This document shows positions 1 to 10,233 of a stretch of 38,173 nt of DNA, in pieces. The position numbers and the translations under genes were made by a program. The DNA is from Candidatus Omnitrophota bacterium. GTDB lineage: Bacteria; Omnitrophota; Gorgyraeia; JABMRN01; RBG-13-46-9. The notes beneath the pieces are model-generated. The model saw only the letters and a program-made list of their open reading frames with translations. It searched no databases and was not told the DNA's origin. Location: the NCBI GenBank assembly GCA_024542975.1, contig JAMXCZ010000007.1, positions 1-38,173 of the forward strand, written 5' to 3'. Each line of letters begins with the position of its first letter. Within the stretch, counting starts at the first letter, position 1.

Positions 1-3
1 CCT

Positions 4-111
4 TACTTTGGTTTTCTCCTGTCAGAGTTAGCTGAGGCCGGAATTTGCTGCACCCCGGAGGCATGTCCTTACCGGGGCACGCAAGCTGGATGTAACACGA
101 CATCCAAAGTA
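4..111 (-). ncRNA. Possible structured RNA or cis-regulatory leader (multi-branched), family not identified
   Basis: 8-bp closing stem TACTTTGG(4-11)/CCAAAGTA(104-111) encloses CCT..CAG/CTGAGG (18-37), a long TTGCGTGCCCCGG/CCGGGGTGC-A-GCAA hairpin (about 46-86, with G-U pairs on the minus strand), and GGATGT/ACATCC (88-105, which competes with the last bases of the closing stem). Lies directly after the divIC-like stop codon. Confidence 0.35.
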
Positions 112-118
112 TTACATT

Positions 119-2212
<2,094 letters not shown>

Positions 2213-2213
2213 A

Positions 2214-2372
2214 TTAAAACAACGTATAAATAAACGGTGCGACGGCAGAAGACTCGGTAAACACTATTAGAAGCCCGAGAAGCAGTAAAACAATAATTAT
2301 AGGAAGAAGCCACCACTTCTTACGGGTCACAAGAAAACCCCATAGTTCCCTGAAAAGCGCTGTTTTACTCAT
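2214..2372 (-). CDS. Small membrane protein, DUF5989/SxtK-like (52 aa, absent from ORF track)
   Basis: MSKTALFRELWGFLVTRKKWWLLPIIIVLLLLGLLIVFTESSAVAPFIYTLF*; GGAGG SD directly upstream. Follows carbamoyltransferase and SxtJ-like genes, the usual context of this family. Confidence 0.85.
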   Translation of the reverse strand: MSKTALFRELWGFLVTRKKWWLLPIIIVLLLLGLLIVFTESSAVAPFIYTLF

Positions 2373-2384
2373 TTTTCCTCCTAA

Positions 2385-2422
2385 ATTAAAGTAGGGGAGG
2401 TTTAAACCTCCCCTACTTTAAT
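2385..2422. repeat. 38-bp perfect palindrome between the sxtJ-like and sxtK-like genes (possible intercistronic hairpin or terminator)
   Basis: ATTAAAGTAGGGGAGGTTTAAACCTCCCCTACTTTAAT is self-complementary over all 38 bases; it contains the sxtJ-like stop codon at 2418-2420. Confidence 0.9.
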
Positions 2423-2834
2423 ACTGGTTTTCGTAGCTCTCTTTACTTTTTGTTTTCGGATTTCTATCACACCAGTAAGACCCGGTGGACTTATCGATTT
2501 TCTGGTTTAATATGTCCTTACCAAAAAGGCGCGCTACGAGGCCAAGCGGTGTAAGAACGGCATAAAAAAGTATAAAAAGAATTACCCTGCTTACGAAAAA
2601 GCCCATTATTACGGAAAATCCCATCCACACTTTTTGCAGGGGCTTTAAAATAGTGGGAAGCATAAGGCCTAAAATGACAAGCGCCGTTCCCGCAGATGTG
2701 ACATAGGGCGCCAGCTCTCTCCGGCCACGCCAAAATACCAGGCCTCCAAGGATAAGAAGAATCCCGCCAACCACAAGGCCAAATTCGCGAAGTTCTTTTT
2801 TGCCGCTTTTTATGTTTTTAAGGTCCTCTAACAT
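2418..2834 (-). CDS. SxtJ-family membrane protein
   Basis: 138 aa with several hydrophobic segments; sits between a carbamoyltransferase and a DUF5989-like ORF. Confidence 0.75.
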   Translation of the reverse strand: MLEDLKNIKSGKKELREFGLVVGGILLILGGLVFWRGRRELAPYVTSAGTALVILGLMLPTILKPLQKVWMGFSVIMGFFVSRVILFILFYAVLTPLGLVARLFGKDILNQKIDKSTGSYWCDRNPKTKSKESYENQY

Positions 2835-2837
2835 TTC

Positions 2838-4655
2838 TTAGTCCAGTTCGAATTCGCGGAGCCAGTTGATATCGTGATCAAGGGGTTTCTGTGTTTTTTT
2901 CTCGAGAAGGATATTCCCCATTATAAGATAGTCCATGTTTGTCCTCATAAAGCAGAGATATGCGTCTTCCGGCGTTGCGACGATGGGTTCGCCCCTTACG
3001 TTGAAAGAGGTATTTATGATCACGGGGCATCCGTATTTTTCATCAAACTTTTTTATCATGTCGTAATATATGGGATTGTTTTTGCGGTTTACCGTCTGGA
3101 TCCTGGCGGAATAGTCCACGTGCGTAACAGCCGGGATTTCCGAGCGCACGGCGTTAAGTTTCGCAAGGCCAAAAAGTTTACCCGCGCTTTCTTCTGTCTT
3201 GCGCCTCCTGGATTCTTTCACCGGGGCTACGAGAAGCATGTAGGGGCTTTCTTTATCCATTTCGAAATATTCCGGGCATCGCTCCGCGAGCGTCGATGGA
3301 GCAAACGGCCTGAAACTTTCCCTGAATTTTATCTTGAGGTTCATAGTCTCCTGCATTTTCGGAGACCTTGCGTCCCCTATTATGCTTCTTGAGCCAAGCG
3401 CCCTCGGCCCGAACTCCATCCTCCCCTGAAACCACCCTATGACTTTCTCTTTGGCTACGAGATCCGCTATGCGTTCCGGGACTTCCTCGTCACGAAGCTC
3501 GGTGTAGGGAACGGCTTTGGATTTAAGGAAATCTATTATTTTTTCTTTTCCGTATGAAGGCCCAAGATACGAACCCTTCTGCAAATCGTCTCCTCCCCCA
3601 ACCTTACGTTCATTCCCGAGGTATTGATACCACACAAAAAGCGCAGCCCCGAGAGCCCCTCCTGCGTCACCTGCGGCCGGCTGGATCCATATATTGCGGA
3701 AGGGCGCCTCGCGCAAAATCCTTCCGTTCCCGACGCAATTTAGCGCAACCCCGCCGGCAAGAACGAGATTGTCCCTGCCGGTTTCGCTATGAGCGTACTT
3801 GGCCATCCTGAGCATCACCTCTTCCGTAACGTCCTGAACCGAACGCGCCAGGTCCATGTCACGCTCGGTAATACGTGATTCGCGTTTCCTCGGAGGGCCT
3901 CCGAAAAGCCTGTGGAATTTTTTGTTTGTCATTGTAAGCCCGGCGCAGTAGTCGAAATACTTCATGTTTAATTTAAATGAGCCGTCCGGTTTTAAATCCA
4001 TAAGTTCGCTTAAGATGAGATCCTTATACCTGGGCTTGCCGTAGGGCGCAAGGCCCATGACCTTGTATTCTCCAGAATTTACCCTGAACCCCGTATAATA
4101 TGTAAACGCCGAATATAAAAGTCCCAGAGAATGCGGGAACCTTATTTCCTTTTTGAGCATTATGGAATTCCCTGACCCTACGCCAAAACTGGCCGTCGCC
4201 CATTCGCCTACGCCATCTACGGTAAGAATAGCCGCCTCCTTGAAAGGCGACGGAAAGAACGCGCTTGCGGCGTGGGACTGGTGATGCTCGGGAAAAATGA
4301 TTTTGCCGTCGTAGCCCAGTTCCTGCTTTATGAGCTCCCTCATCCACAGCTTCTTTTTAATCCAGAGAGGTATTGCTTTAATAAAAGACGCAATTCCAAA
4401 CGGCGCGTAGGCGAGGTACGTCTCCAATATTCGCTCAAACTTAATAAACGGTTTATCGTAAAATGCGACATACTGCACGTCTTTTATGGATATACCCGCC
4501 TCCTTGAGGCAGAAATCAATCGCACTTTTCGGGAAGCGCGAATCGTGTTTCTTCCTCGAAAACCGCTCTTCCTGCGCCGCAGCCAATATCTCGCCATCCC
4601 CGAGTAGCGCTGCGGCGGAGTCGTGATAATATGCGGATATTCCTAATATATACAT
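2838..4655 (-). CDS. Carbamoyltransferase (NodU/CmcH/SxtI family)
   Basis: MYILGISAYYHDSAAALL, FPEHHQSHAASAFFPSPF, LAGGVALNCVGNGRIL, EFGPRALGSRSIIGDAR and FNVRGEPIV motifs. Confidence 0.95.
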   Translation of the reverse strand: MYILGISAYYHDSAAALLGDGEILAAAQEERFSRKKHDSRFPKSAIDFCLKEAGISIKDVQYVAFYDKPFIKFERILETYLAYAPFGIASFIKAIPLWIKKKLWMRELIKQELGYDGKIIFPEHHQSHAASAFFPSPFKEAAILTVDGVGEWATASFGVGSGNSIMLKKEIRFPHSLGLLYSAFTYYTGFRVNSGEYKVMGLAPYGKPRYKDLILSELMDLKPDGSFKLNMKYFDYCAGLTMTNKKFHRLFGGPPRKRESRITERDMDLARSVQDVTEEVMLRMAKYAHSETGRDNLVLAGGVALNCVGNGRILREAPFRNIWIQPAAGDAGGALGAALFVWYQYLGNERKVGGGDDLQKGSYLGPSYGKEKIIDFLKSKAVPYTELRDEEVPERIADLVAKEKVIGWFQGRMEFGPRALGSRSIIGDARSPKMQETMNLKIKFRESFRPFAPSTLAERCPEYFEMDKESPYMLLVAPVKESRRRKTEESAGKLFGLAKLNAVRSEIPAVTHVDYSARIQTVNRKNNPIYYDMIKKFDEKYGCPVIINTSFNVRGEPIVATPEDAYLCFMRTNMDYLIMGNILLEKKTQKPLDHDINWLREFELD

Positions 4656-4674
4656 TTTAAAATTTTGGATTTTG

Positions 4675-5010
4675 TCATTGCTTTAGCGCGATATCGATGT
4701 CCCTCTTTACGTTTTGTTTCGAATTGACTCCTGTCATTCTGGTAAGCTCTTTTCCGTTTTTAAAAAGAATGAGGACAGGTATGCTTAAGATCTGGAGGTC
4801 TGTTGCGAGTTTTGGGTTGTTATCGACGTTTATCTTCGCAAATTTGACTTTTCCTTCGTAATCTTTCGAAAGTTCGTCTACTACGGGTGTCATCATGCGG
4901 CACGGCATGCACCATTCTGCCCAGAAATCCACAAGAACGGGCGTATCTGAATCCAGGATCTCTTTTTTATAACTCTCTGAATCGATGTCCATAACTTTTT
5001 GATCCATCAT
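4675..5010 (-). CDS. Thioredoxin with WCMPC active site
   Basis: DTPVLVDFWAEWCMPCRMMTPVVDEL, KINVDNNPKLA and SIPVLILFKNG; typical Trx length. Confidence 0.92.
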   Translation of the reverse strand: MMDQKVMDIDSESYKKEILDSDTPVLVDFWAEWCMPCRMMTPVVDELSKDYEGKVKFAKINVDNNPKLATDLQILSIPVLILFKNGKELTRMTGVNSKQNVKRDIDIALKQ

Positions 5011-5048
5011 TCCTCCTGTTTTTTTGATCTGTATCTCTCAAGTCGCTA

Positions 5049-5852
5049 CTATAATCTTGCGATGCATTTCGTCGGGCACTTACCTCTGACTTCTTCGGTA
5101 TTACTTATTCGGGCCATGTTATCGTACTTTACAAGCGCAAGATTGTTTTCTACGTGAAACACGCCGCCGGTAAATTTCTGACAAAGCCCGCAGGCGATAC
5201 AGCCTACGCTGCAAGCCTTCCGCGTATCGGGCCCTCTCTCCGGGTTGTTGCATGTGACAAATATAAAATTTTTCGCGGCTATTTTTTCAACCGTTATAAT
5301 ATCCCTCGGGCACGCAAGGACGCATTTTCCACACGCGGTGCATTTTTCTTTGTCGATCCGGGGGAGGGCGTCTTTCATTTCTATTGCTCCGAAAGGACAG
5401 ACTCTCATACAGTCGCCATAGCCAAAACAGCTATATCCGCAAAGATTTTCTCCGCCGGATACGTTGTTTGCCGCAGCGCAGGTATTTATTCCAAAATAAA
5501 CCGCCTTTTTCTTTCTTACAGAACCGTCTGCACCGCAGTGGACAAGGGCAATTTGTTTTGTCCGTTTCTCGACGGCTACCCCTAAAATACCCGAAAGGAG
5601 GCCTGAAACGCTATCCCCGCCCGCTTTGCATTCGGCAGGGTTGGCTTCGCCTTTTGCGAGCGCCTCCGCGTACAGGTGGCAACTTGTATATCCGCACGCG
5701 CCGCAGTTTATACCCGGAAGCGCCTCTTCTATTTTGCCGATCTTAGGGTCCTCTTTTACTGCCAATTTTTGATTCACGAATGCCAAAAGAGACGCAAAGA
5801 AGAAACCCAAGCCCGCCATGCTTAGTATCGATGTAACAATAGTGTTTCCCAT
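5049..5852 (-). CDS. rnfB: Rnf complex subunit B (Fe-S protein)
   Basis: N-terminal TM, ALPGINCGACGYTSCHLYAEAL, and C-terminal ferredoxin motifs CTACGKCVLACP and CSVGCIACGLC. Confidence 0.96.
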   Translation of the reverse strand: MGNTIVTSILSMAGLGFFFASLLAFVNQKLAVKEDPKIGKIEEALPGINCGACGYTSCHLYAEALAKGEANPAECKAGGDSVSGLLSGILGVAVEKRTKQIALVHCGADGSVRKKKAVYFGINTCAAANNVSGGENLCGYSCFGYGDCMRVCPFGAIEMKDALPRIDKEKCTACGKCVLACPRDIITVEKIAAKNFIFVTCNNPERGPDTRKACSVGCIACGLCQKFTGGVFHVENNLALVKYDNMARISNTEEVRGKCPTKCIARL

Positions 5853-5853
5853 T

Positions 5854-6438
5854 TTACCGGCTGATCAATCCTCCAAACCCCATAAATGAGAGCGCCAGGA
5901 ACCCTGCTATAATAAGCGTAATACCCGCACCCTCGAGCGGCTTAGGTATGTCACAGCATTCGAGCTCCTCTCTTATGCCGGCCATGATAACGAGCGCAAG
6001 GGTAAAACCTGCTCCTGCGCCGAGGCCGAATATCACGCTTTCCAAAAACGTATACTCCCTAAGCACCATAAAAAGTGTGAGCCCCAGAATGGCGCAATTT
6101 GTGGTGATAAGCGGAAGATATATTCCGAGCGCTCTGTATAAAGTCGGAGAGGTTTTCCTTATAAACATCTCTACTATCTGCACGAGGCTCGCTATCACAA
6201 TAATGAAAGCGACATACTGAAGAAACGGAAGCCCGAAACGCATAAGCACGAGGTGGTAAATAAGCCACGTAACCATGGCCGCCAGCGTCATAACAAATGT
6301 AGTGGCAGCCCCCATTCCCAGGGCATGTTCTATTTTTCTTGATACACCTATAAACGGGCATACGCCTAAAAAATATGTAAGTACAAAATTTTGCGTGATC
6401 GTTGCTGCTATGAATATTAATACCAGGTTTGCTATCAT
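5854..6438 (-). CDS. rnfA: Rnf complex subunit A
   Basis: 194 aa; NFVLTYFLGVCPFIGVSRKIEHALGMGAATTFVMT and LPLITTNCAILG. Confidence 0.96.
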   Translation of the reverse strand: MIANLVLIFIAATITQNFVLTYFLGVCPFIGVSRKIEHALGMGAATTFVMTLAAMVTWLIYHLVLMRFGLPFLQYVAFIIVIASLVQIVEMFIRKTSPTLYRALGIYLPLITTNCAILGLTLFMVLREYTFLESVIFGLGAGAGFTLALVIMAGIREELECCDIPKPLEGAGITLIIAGFLALSFMGFGGLISR

Positions 6439-6451
6439 TTACCGGAACCTA

Positions 6452-7072
6452 TTAAGTTTTACGTTTTGCGTTTATCCAGTTAAAAAAGCCTACTAAAAAA
6501 CCAAGCGTAATAAATGCGCCGGCCGGAAGAGCCATTACAACCCATGGTTGAAACCACCCGCCTAAGACCTGATAAGAAAAAACTGTCCCAAATCCGAGCA
6601 ATTCCCTTATAGAGCCAAGGAGCACCAAAACAACGCTAAACCCAAGCCCCATGCCCAGGGCGTCCATAAAACTCGCAAGAACGTTATTCCTTGACGAAAA
6701 CGCTTCCTGGCGGCCGAGAATAATACAGTTTACTACGATCAAAGGGACATAGGGCCCGAGTTCTTTGCTTATCGTATAAAAATTCGCTTTAAGAAAGTAA
6801 TCCGCGCATGTAACGAAAGTCGCTATAATCACGGTAAAGGTAGCAATTCTCACTTCGGGCGGAATAAGCTTTCTCGCGCTTGATATGACTAAGCTCGAGC
6901 ATACAAGAACAAAAGTGGTAGCCATTCCCATCGAAAAACCAAAAACGGCTTTGGTCGTAACAGCCAGGGCCGGGCACATCCCCAACACCTGAATAAGAAT
7001 AGGATTTTGCCGCCATAGGCCCTTGCAGAATTCTTTATTGCAATTCGGGCATATCTCTTGTAAGTTTTTCAT
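6452..7072 (-). CDS. rnfE: Rnf complex subunit E
   Basis: GLWRQNPILIQVLGMCPALAVTTKAVFGFSMGMATTFV and YVPLIVVNCIILGRQEAFSSRN; ATGA overlap with rnfG. Confidence 0.96.
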   Translation of the reverse strand: MKNLQEICPNCNKEFCKGLWRQNPILIQVLGMCPALAVTTKAVFGFSMGMATTFVLVCSSLVISSARKLIPPEVRIATFTVIIATFVTCADYFLKANFYTISKELGPYVPLIVVNCIILGRQEAFSSRNNVLASFMDALGMGLGFSVVLVLLGSIRELLGFGTVFSYQVLGGWFQPWVVMALPAGAFITLGFLVGFFNWINAKRKT

Positions 7073-7629
7073 TGTTTAGAAATCGCTTTTCGGATAGAGC
7101 TGATTCTTTTGTTCAATATAGAAACTACGGCGGCGGAAGACACGGTAGCACCCGTTATCGCCTGGATCTCGCCGGGCTTTGTAGCCGGCTTATTTTTCAC
7201 ATAGGTAATCCCGGGCTCTGTTTTCAGACCTTTGAATTGCATTTTAAATTTATCCCCGGTTATCTCCCCACCCAAGCCAGGGGTTTCCTGCGATTCAAGA
7301 ATTTTTATTCCAGCGATGGTTTTTAGATCGGGTTTTATGCCTGCTATCATTTTTATCAATCCCTGATAGCCGTTTCCTTCCGCTAAAAAGGCGTATCCTA
7401 AAAACCGGCCGGAGGCGTCTCTGACTTCGAAAGTTACCTCTCCTTCTATAATTTTCTCCTCAGCGCTCTTTCCCCGGGGAAAAATTTTAAAGACAGCGTC
7501 TTCTTTTATCTCTCTTTCCTGGTTGCTCAGTATGAGCGGATTAGCGTATTCGTACATAAATACGAGCACCGCTCCGGAAATAAGCCCTACGGTGGTTAAA
7601 ACACTTATCATTTTCAGCGTATTACGCAT
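7069..7629 (-). CDS. rnfG: Rnf complex subunit G (FMN-binding)
   Basis: MRNTLKMISVLTTVGLISG start; FMN-binding-type motif AITGATVSSAAVV. The upstream part of the 7069..7779 ORF overlaps rnfD and is excluded. Confidence 0.95.
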   Translation of the reverse strand: MRNTLKMISVLTTVGLISGAVLVFMYEYANPLILSNQEREIKEDAVFKIFPRGKSAEEKIIEGEVTFEVRDASGRFLGYAFLAEGNGYQGLIKMIAGIKPDLKTIAGIKILESQETPGLGGEITGDKFKMQFKGLKTEPGITYVKNKPATKPGEIQAITGATVSSAAVVSILNKRISSIRKAISKQ

Positions 7630-8567
7630 TACGTTCCATACCTCCTGGGCCTTGTTACCCTGTTCAGAATAGGCGTTATGGCATTCATTAAAAGGATAGA
7701 ATACATGACCCCCTCCGGAAGCCCGCCCCATATCCTTATGATCATCGTGATCAAGCCGCATCCTGCTCCGAAAATCCACCTGCCGGTTTTAGTAACAGGG
7801 CATGTTACAGGGTCGGTCGCCATGAACAAAGCGCCAAGAAGGAGGCCCCCTGTTGCAATATGAAATAACGGCCCGGCATATGTTTCAGGCGCAACTGAAT
7901 TTGTTATAAAGTTTATAAACAAAACCATGCCTACATACGCAAGCGGTATTCGCCAATCAATCACTTTTTTGATTAACAGATATACCCCTCCTATTATCAG
8001 CGCGAGCGCGGAAGTCTCCCCCAGAGAGCCCGAAACGTTCCCAATGAAAAGATTCCAATAATTTACGTCCAGATTGTGCCCGAATTTGACAAGTTCCAAA
8101 GGCGTAGCCCCGGTTACAGCATCGAGCGTAACGGGCATGTTCCAGCGCGTCATAAATACGGGAAAAGCCGCCATAAGAAAAGCCCTTCCGAGTAAAGCGG
8201 GATTGAATATGTTAGAGCCCAATCCGCCGAAAAGTTGTTTCGCAAGGCCTATGGCGATAAGGCATCCGAGCATACATGCCCAGACCGGTAACGAAGGCGG
8301 CATAACCATTGCCAGAAGAATACCTGTCACAATCGCGCTCCGGTCGAAAACAGTGACTTTCTTTTTCATTAAAAACTGAATGGCGGCTTCAAAAACTAAG
8401 CAAGACCCAACGGAAACTAAAAGCAGAATAAGCGCTTTTCCTCTAAAAAAATACAAAGCGGCAAAGATCGCAGGGGTCAATGCGATTATAACGTCCTTCA
8501 TCATCCCAGGAGTAGATTGATTTTCAAAAATATGAGGGCTTGGTGAAATATAAAGTTTTTCCGGCAT
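7629..8567 (-). CDS. rnfD: Rnf complex subunit D
   Basis: LDAVTGATPLELVKFG flavinylation-type motif, GLGSNIFNPALLGRAFLMAAFP, multiple TMs. Confidence 0.96.
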   Translation of the reverse strand: MPEKLYISPSPHIFENQSTPGMMKDVIIALTPAIFAALYFFRGKALILLLVSVGSCLVFEAAIQFLMKKKVTVFDRSAIVTGILLAMVMPPSLPVWACMLGCLIAIGLAKQLFGGLGSNIFNPALLGRAFLMAAFPVFMTRWNMPVTLDAVTGATPLELVKFGHNLDVNYWNLFIGNVSGSLGETSALALIIGGVYLLIKKVIDWRIPLAYVGMVLFINFITNSVAPETYAGPLFHIATGGLLLGALFMATDPVTCPVTKTGRWIFGAGCGLITMIIRIWGGLPEGVMYSILLMNAITPILNRVTRPRRYGT

Positions 8568-9895
8568 TATTTCTCTTGCAATTCCTTTTCTTTAGCGAGT
8601 TTTATATACTGCACCAGGGGTATTTTACTCGGGCATACGTAGGCGCAGGCTCCGCATTCTATGCAATCGGCCGGATAAAGCGCGGATGAATTATACCACC
8701 TTGAGTATTTTACCATACGCATCAATTCCGTAGGCATCAAGTTAACGGGGCATACGTCCACGCACTTGGCGCATCGGATACAGGGGAATTCTTCCGGAAT
8801 CTCGGCATCTTTTTTTGATAGAAAAACGACACCGCTTATCCCCTTTGTGAGCGGGGCATCCAGCGTATACTGCGCAAGGCCCATCATGGGCCCACCCGCG
8901 ATTATCTTGACGGGATTTTCTTTGAAGCCTCCGCAATGCCGGGCTACATGCCCTATCGAAGTCCCGAACCGCACCATAAAGTTACCCGGTTCTTTAAGCG
9001 CGCTACCCGTAAACGTAACGGGCCGCTCGATAAGCGGCTTCCCGGCATCCACGGCTTCGTAAATAGCGAGGCACGTTCCGACATTGTGCACAACAACGCC
9101 CACATCCATCGGGAATTTTCCCGGGGGGACTTCCCGCTTAAGGACCGCTTTTATCAGCTGTTTTTCACCGCCCTGGGGGTATTTTGTCTTAAGCATTATC
9201 AGCCGGATTTGCGCATGCGGCAGTTTTTTATTCATACGCCGCGCTGCTTTCTCCATTGCAAATATTGCGCTTAGCTTATTTTCCTCAATGGCGAGAAATA
9301 TATTTTTTACGCCCAAAATACCGGCTGCAAGATATATACCACGCAGTATGTGGCCGGTACTTTCTACCATAAGCCGGTGATCGCAGGTAAGGTACGGCTC
9401 GCATTCGGCTCCGTTTATAATAAGGCTATCGACATTTTTGTCCTTGGGAACATTCAGTTTTACGTGCGTCGGAAAAGCCGCGCCTCCCAATCCGACAAGT
9501 CCCGCCTCTTTTATTATATTTATCAGCTCGTCCTTGGACAATCGGTCCCCACTGTCCCTCTTCACCATGGGAACAGATTCGTATTTCCCGTCATTTTCGA
9601 TAATAAGCGCCGGCCTTTTGCCGTAAACAGGGTTGAGCACATTTCTGATGGCCTTAATCTTACCAGATACAGGCGAGTGAACGGGCGCCGAGATAAAGGC
9701 CTTAGCCTCTCCCACACGCTGCCCGACCTTCACCATATCGCCCTCTTTTACGATAGGCTGATTGGGCGAGCCAATGTGCTGGCTCAAAGGCAGCACAATC
9801 TCAGGCGGCGCAGGAACCGGCCGTATTTTCCGATCAACAGTCAATTCCTTGCATTCCGTAAGAGACACCCCTCCCCGAAACGTCTTAGTCAACAT
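8567..9895 (-). CDS. rnfC: Rnf complex subunit C
   Basis: KTFRGGVSLTECKELT, LSQHIGSPNQPIVKEGDMV, and CIRCAKCVDVCPVNLMP / CIECGACAYVCPSKIPL 4Fe-4S motifs. Confidence 0.97.
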   Translation of the reverse strand: MLTKTFRGGVSLTECKELTVDRKIRPVPAPPEIVLPLSQHIGSPNQPIVKEGDMVKVGQRVGEAKAFISAPVHSPVSGKIKAIRNVLNPVYGKRPALIIENDGKYESVPMVKRDSGDRLSKDELINIIKEAGLVGLGGAAFPTHVKLNVPKDKNVDSLIINGAECEPYLTCDHRLMVESTGHILRGIYLAAGILGVKNIFLAIEENKLSAIFAMEKAARRMNKKLPHAQIRLIMLKTKYPQGGEKQLIKAVLKREVPPGKFPMDVGVVVHNVGTCLAIYEAVDAGKPLIERPVTFTGSALKEPGNFMVRFGTSIGHVARHCGGFKENPVKIIAGGPMMGLAQYTLDAPLTKGISGVVFLSKKDAEIPEEFPCIRCAKCVDVCPVNLMPTELMRMVKYSRWYNSSALYPADCIECGACAYVCPSKIPLVQYIKLAKEKELQEK

Positions 9896-9903
9896 AGAGT
9901 ATA

Positions 9904-9931
9904 ATTATACACAAATACCCTCATTTGTCAA
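9904..9931 (-). promoter_or_regulatory. Sigma70-type promoter for rnfCDGEAB
   Basis: Minus strand TTGACA-N16-TATAAT, both hexamers perfect; -10 ends 8 nt before the rnfC ATG. Confidence 0.75.
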
Positions 9932-9939
9932 AATCTTTA

Positions 9940-10155
9940 AAAGTTGCCTCCTGCCAGCCAAAAGCGTGTAATAGATTGTCCCGGGGAACCTCCTGATTCT
10001 CTTGAGCATACGGAGCTTTGACCGGAAGAGGGGATATGCAATGAGCATCTGCAAAAATGCAGACAAGAAAAATTCTCCCTTGGCATCTGTGCAGAAAGCC
10101 CAGCACACTACCCTTGCATGCGACCCCGGGTGTGCCTTAGAGAAAGGTTTTTTGT
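9940..10155. ncRNA. Candidate non-coding RNA region, strand and family undetermined (6S-like possible)
   Basis: Hairpins TGTGC/GCACA around TGGGCTTTCT, TCTGCA/TGCAGA, GCACA-CTA-CCC/GGGTGTGC, and T6 run at about 10148-10153. No convincing protein on either strand; lies between two divergent promoters. Confidence 0.3.
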
Positions 10156-10185
10156 AAGCAAGTTGAATTTTCGCTGATAAAAATC

Positions 10186-10213
10186 TTGACAGTTTGGGAA
10201 AATGCTGTAAAAT
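10186..10213 (+). promoter_or_regulatory. Sigma70-type promoter for the Cys-rich small protein
   Basis: TTGACA (10186-10191)-N16-TAAAAT (10208-10213), then AGGAG SD and ATG at 10234. Confidence 0.75.
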
Positions 10214-10233
10214 GAAATTGTTTAGGAGAAAAG

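Noticed and set aside
2518-4347. Overlapping ORFs 2518..2733, 2874..3392, 3253..3435, 3554..3811 and 4024..4347
   Set aside because: Out-of-frame or antisense readings within the carbamoyltransferase and SxtJ-like genes; no motifs.
7630-7779. N-terminal extension of the rnfG ORF
   Set aside because: Overlaps the rnfD coding region; MRNTLKM at 7629 gives a normal RnfG start.
9350-9904. 184-aa plus-strand ORF
   Set aside because: Antisense to rnfC, which has clear family motifs.
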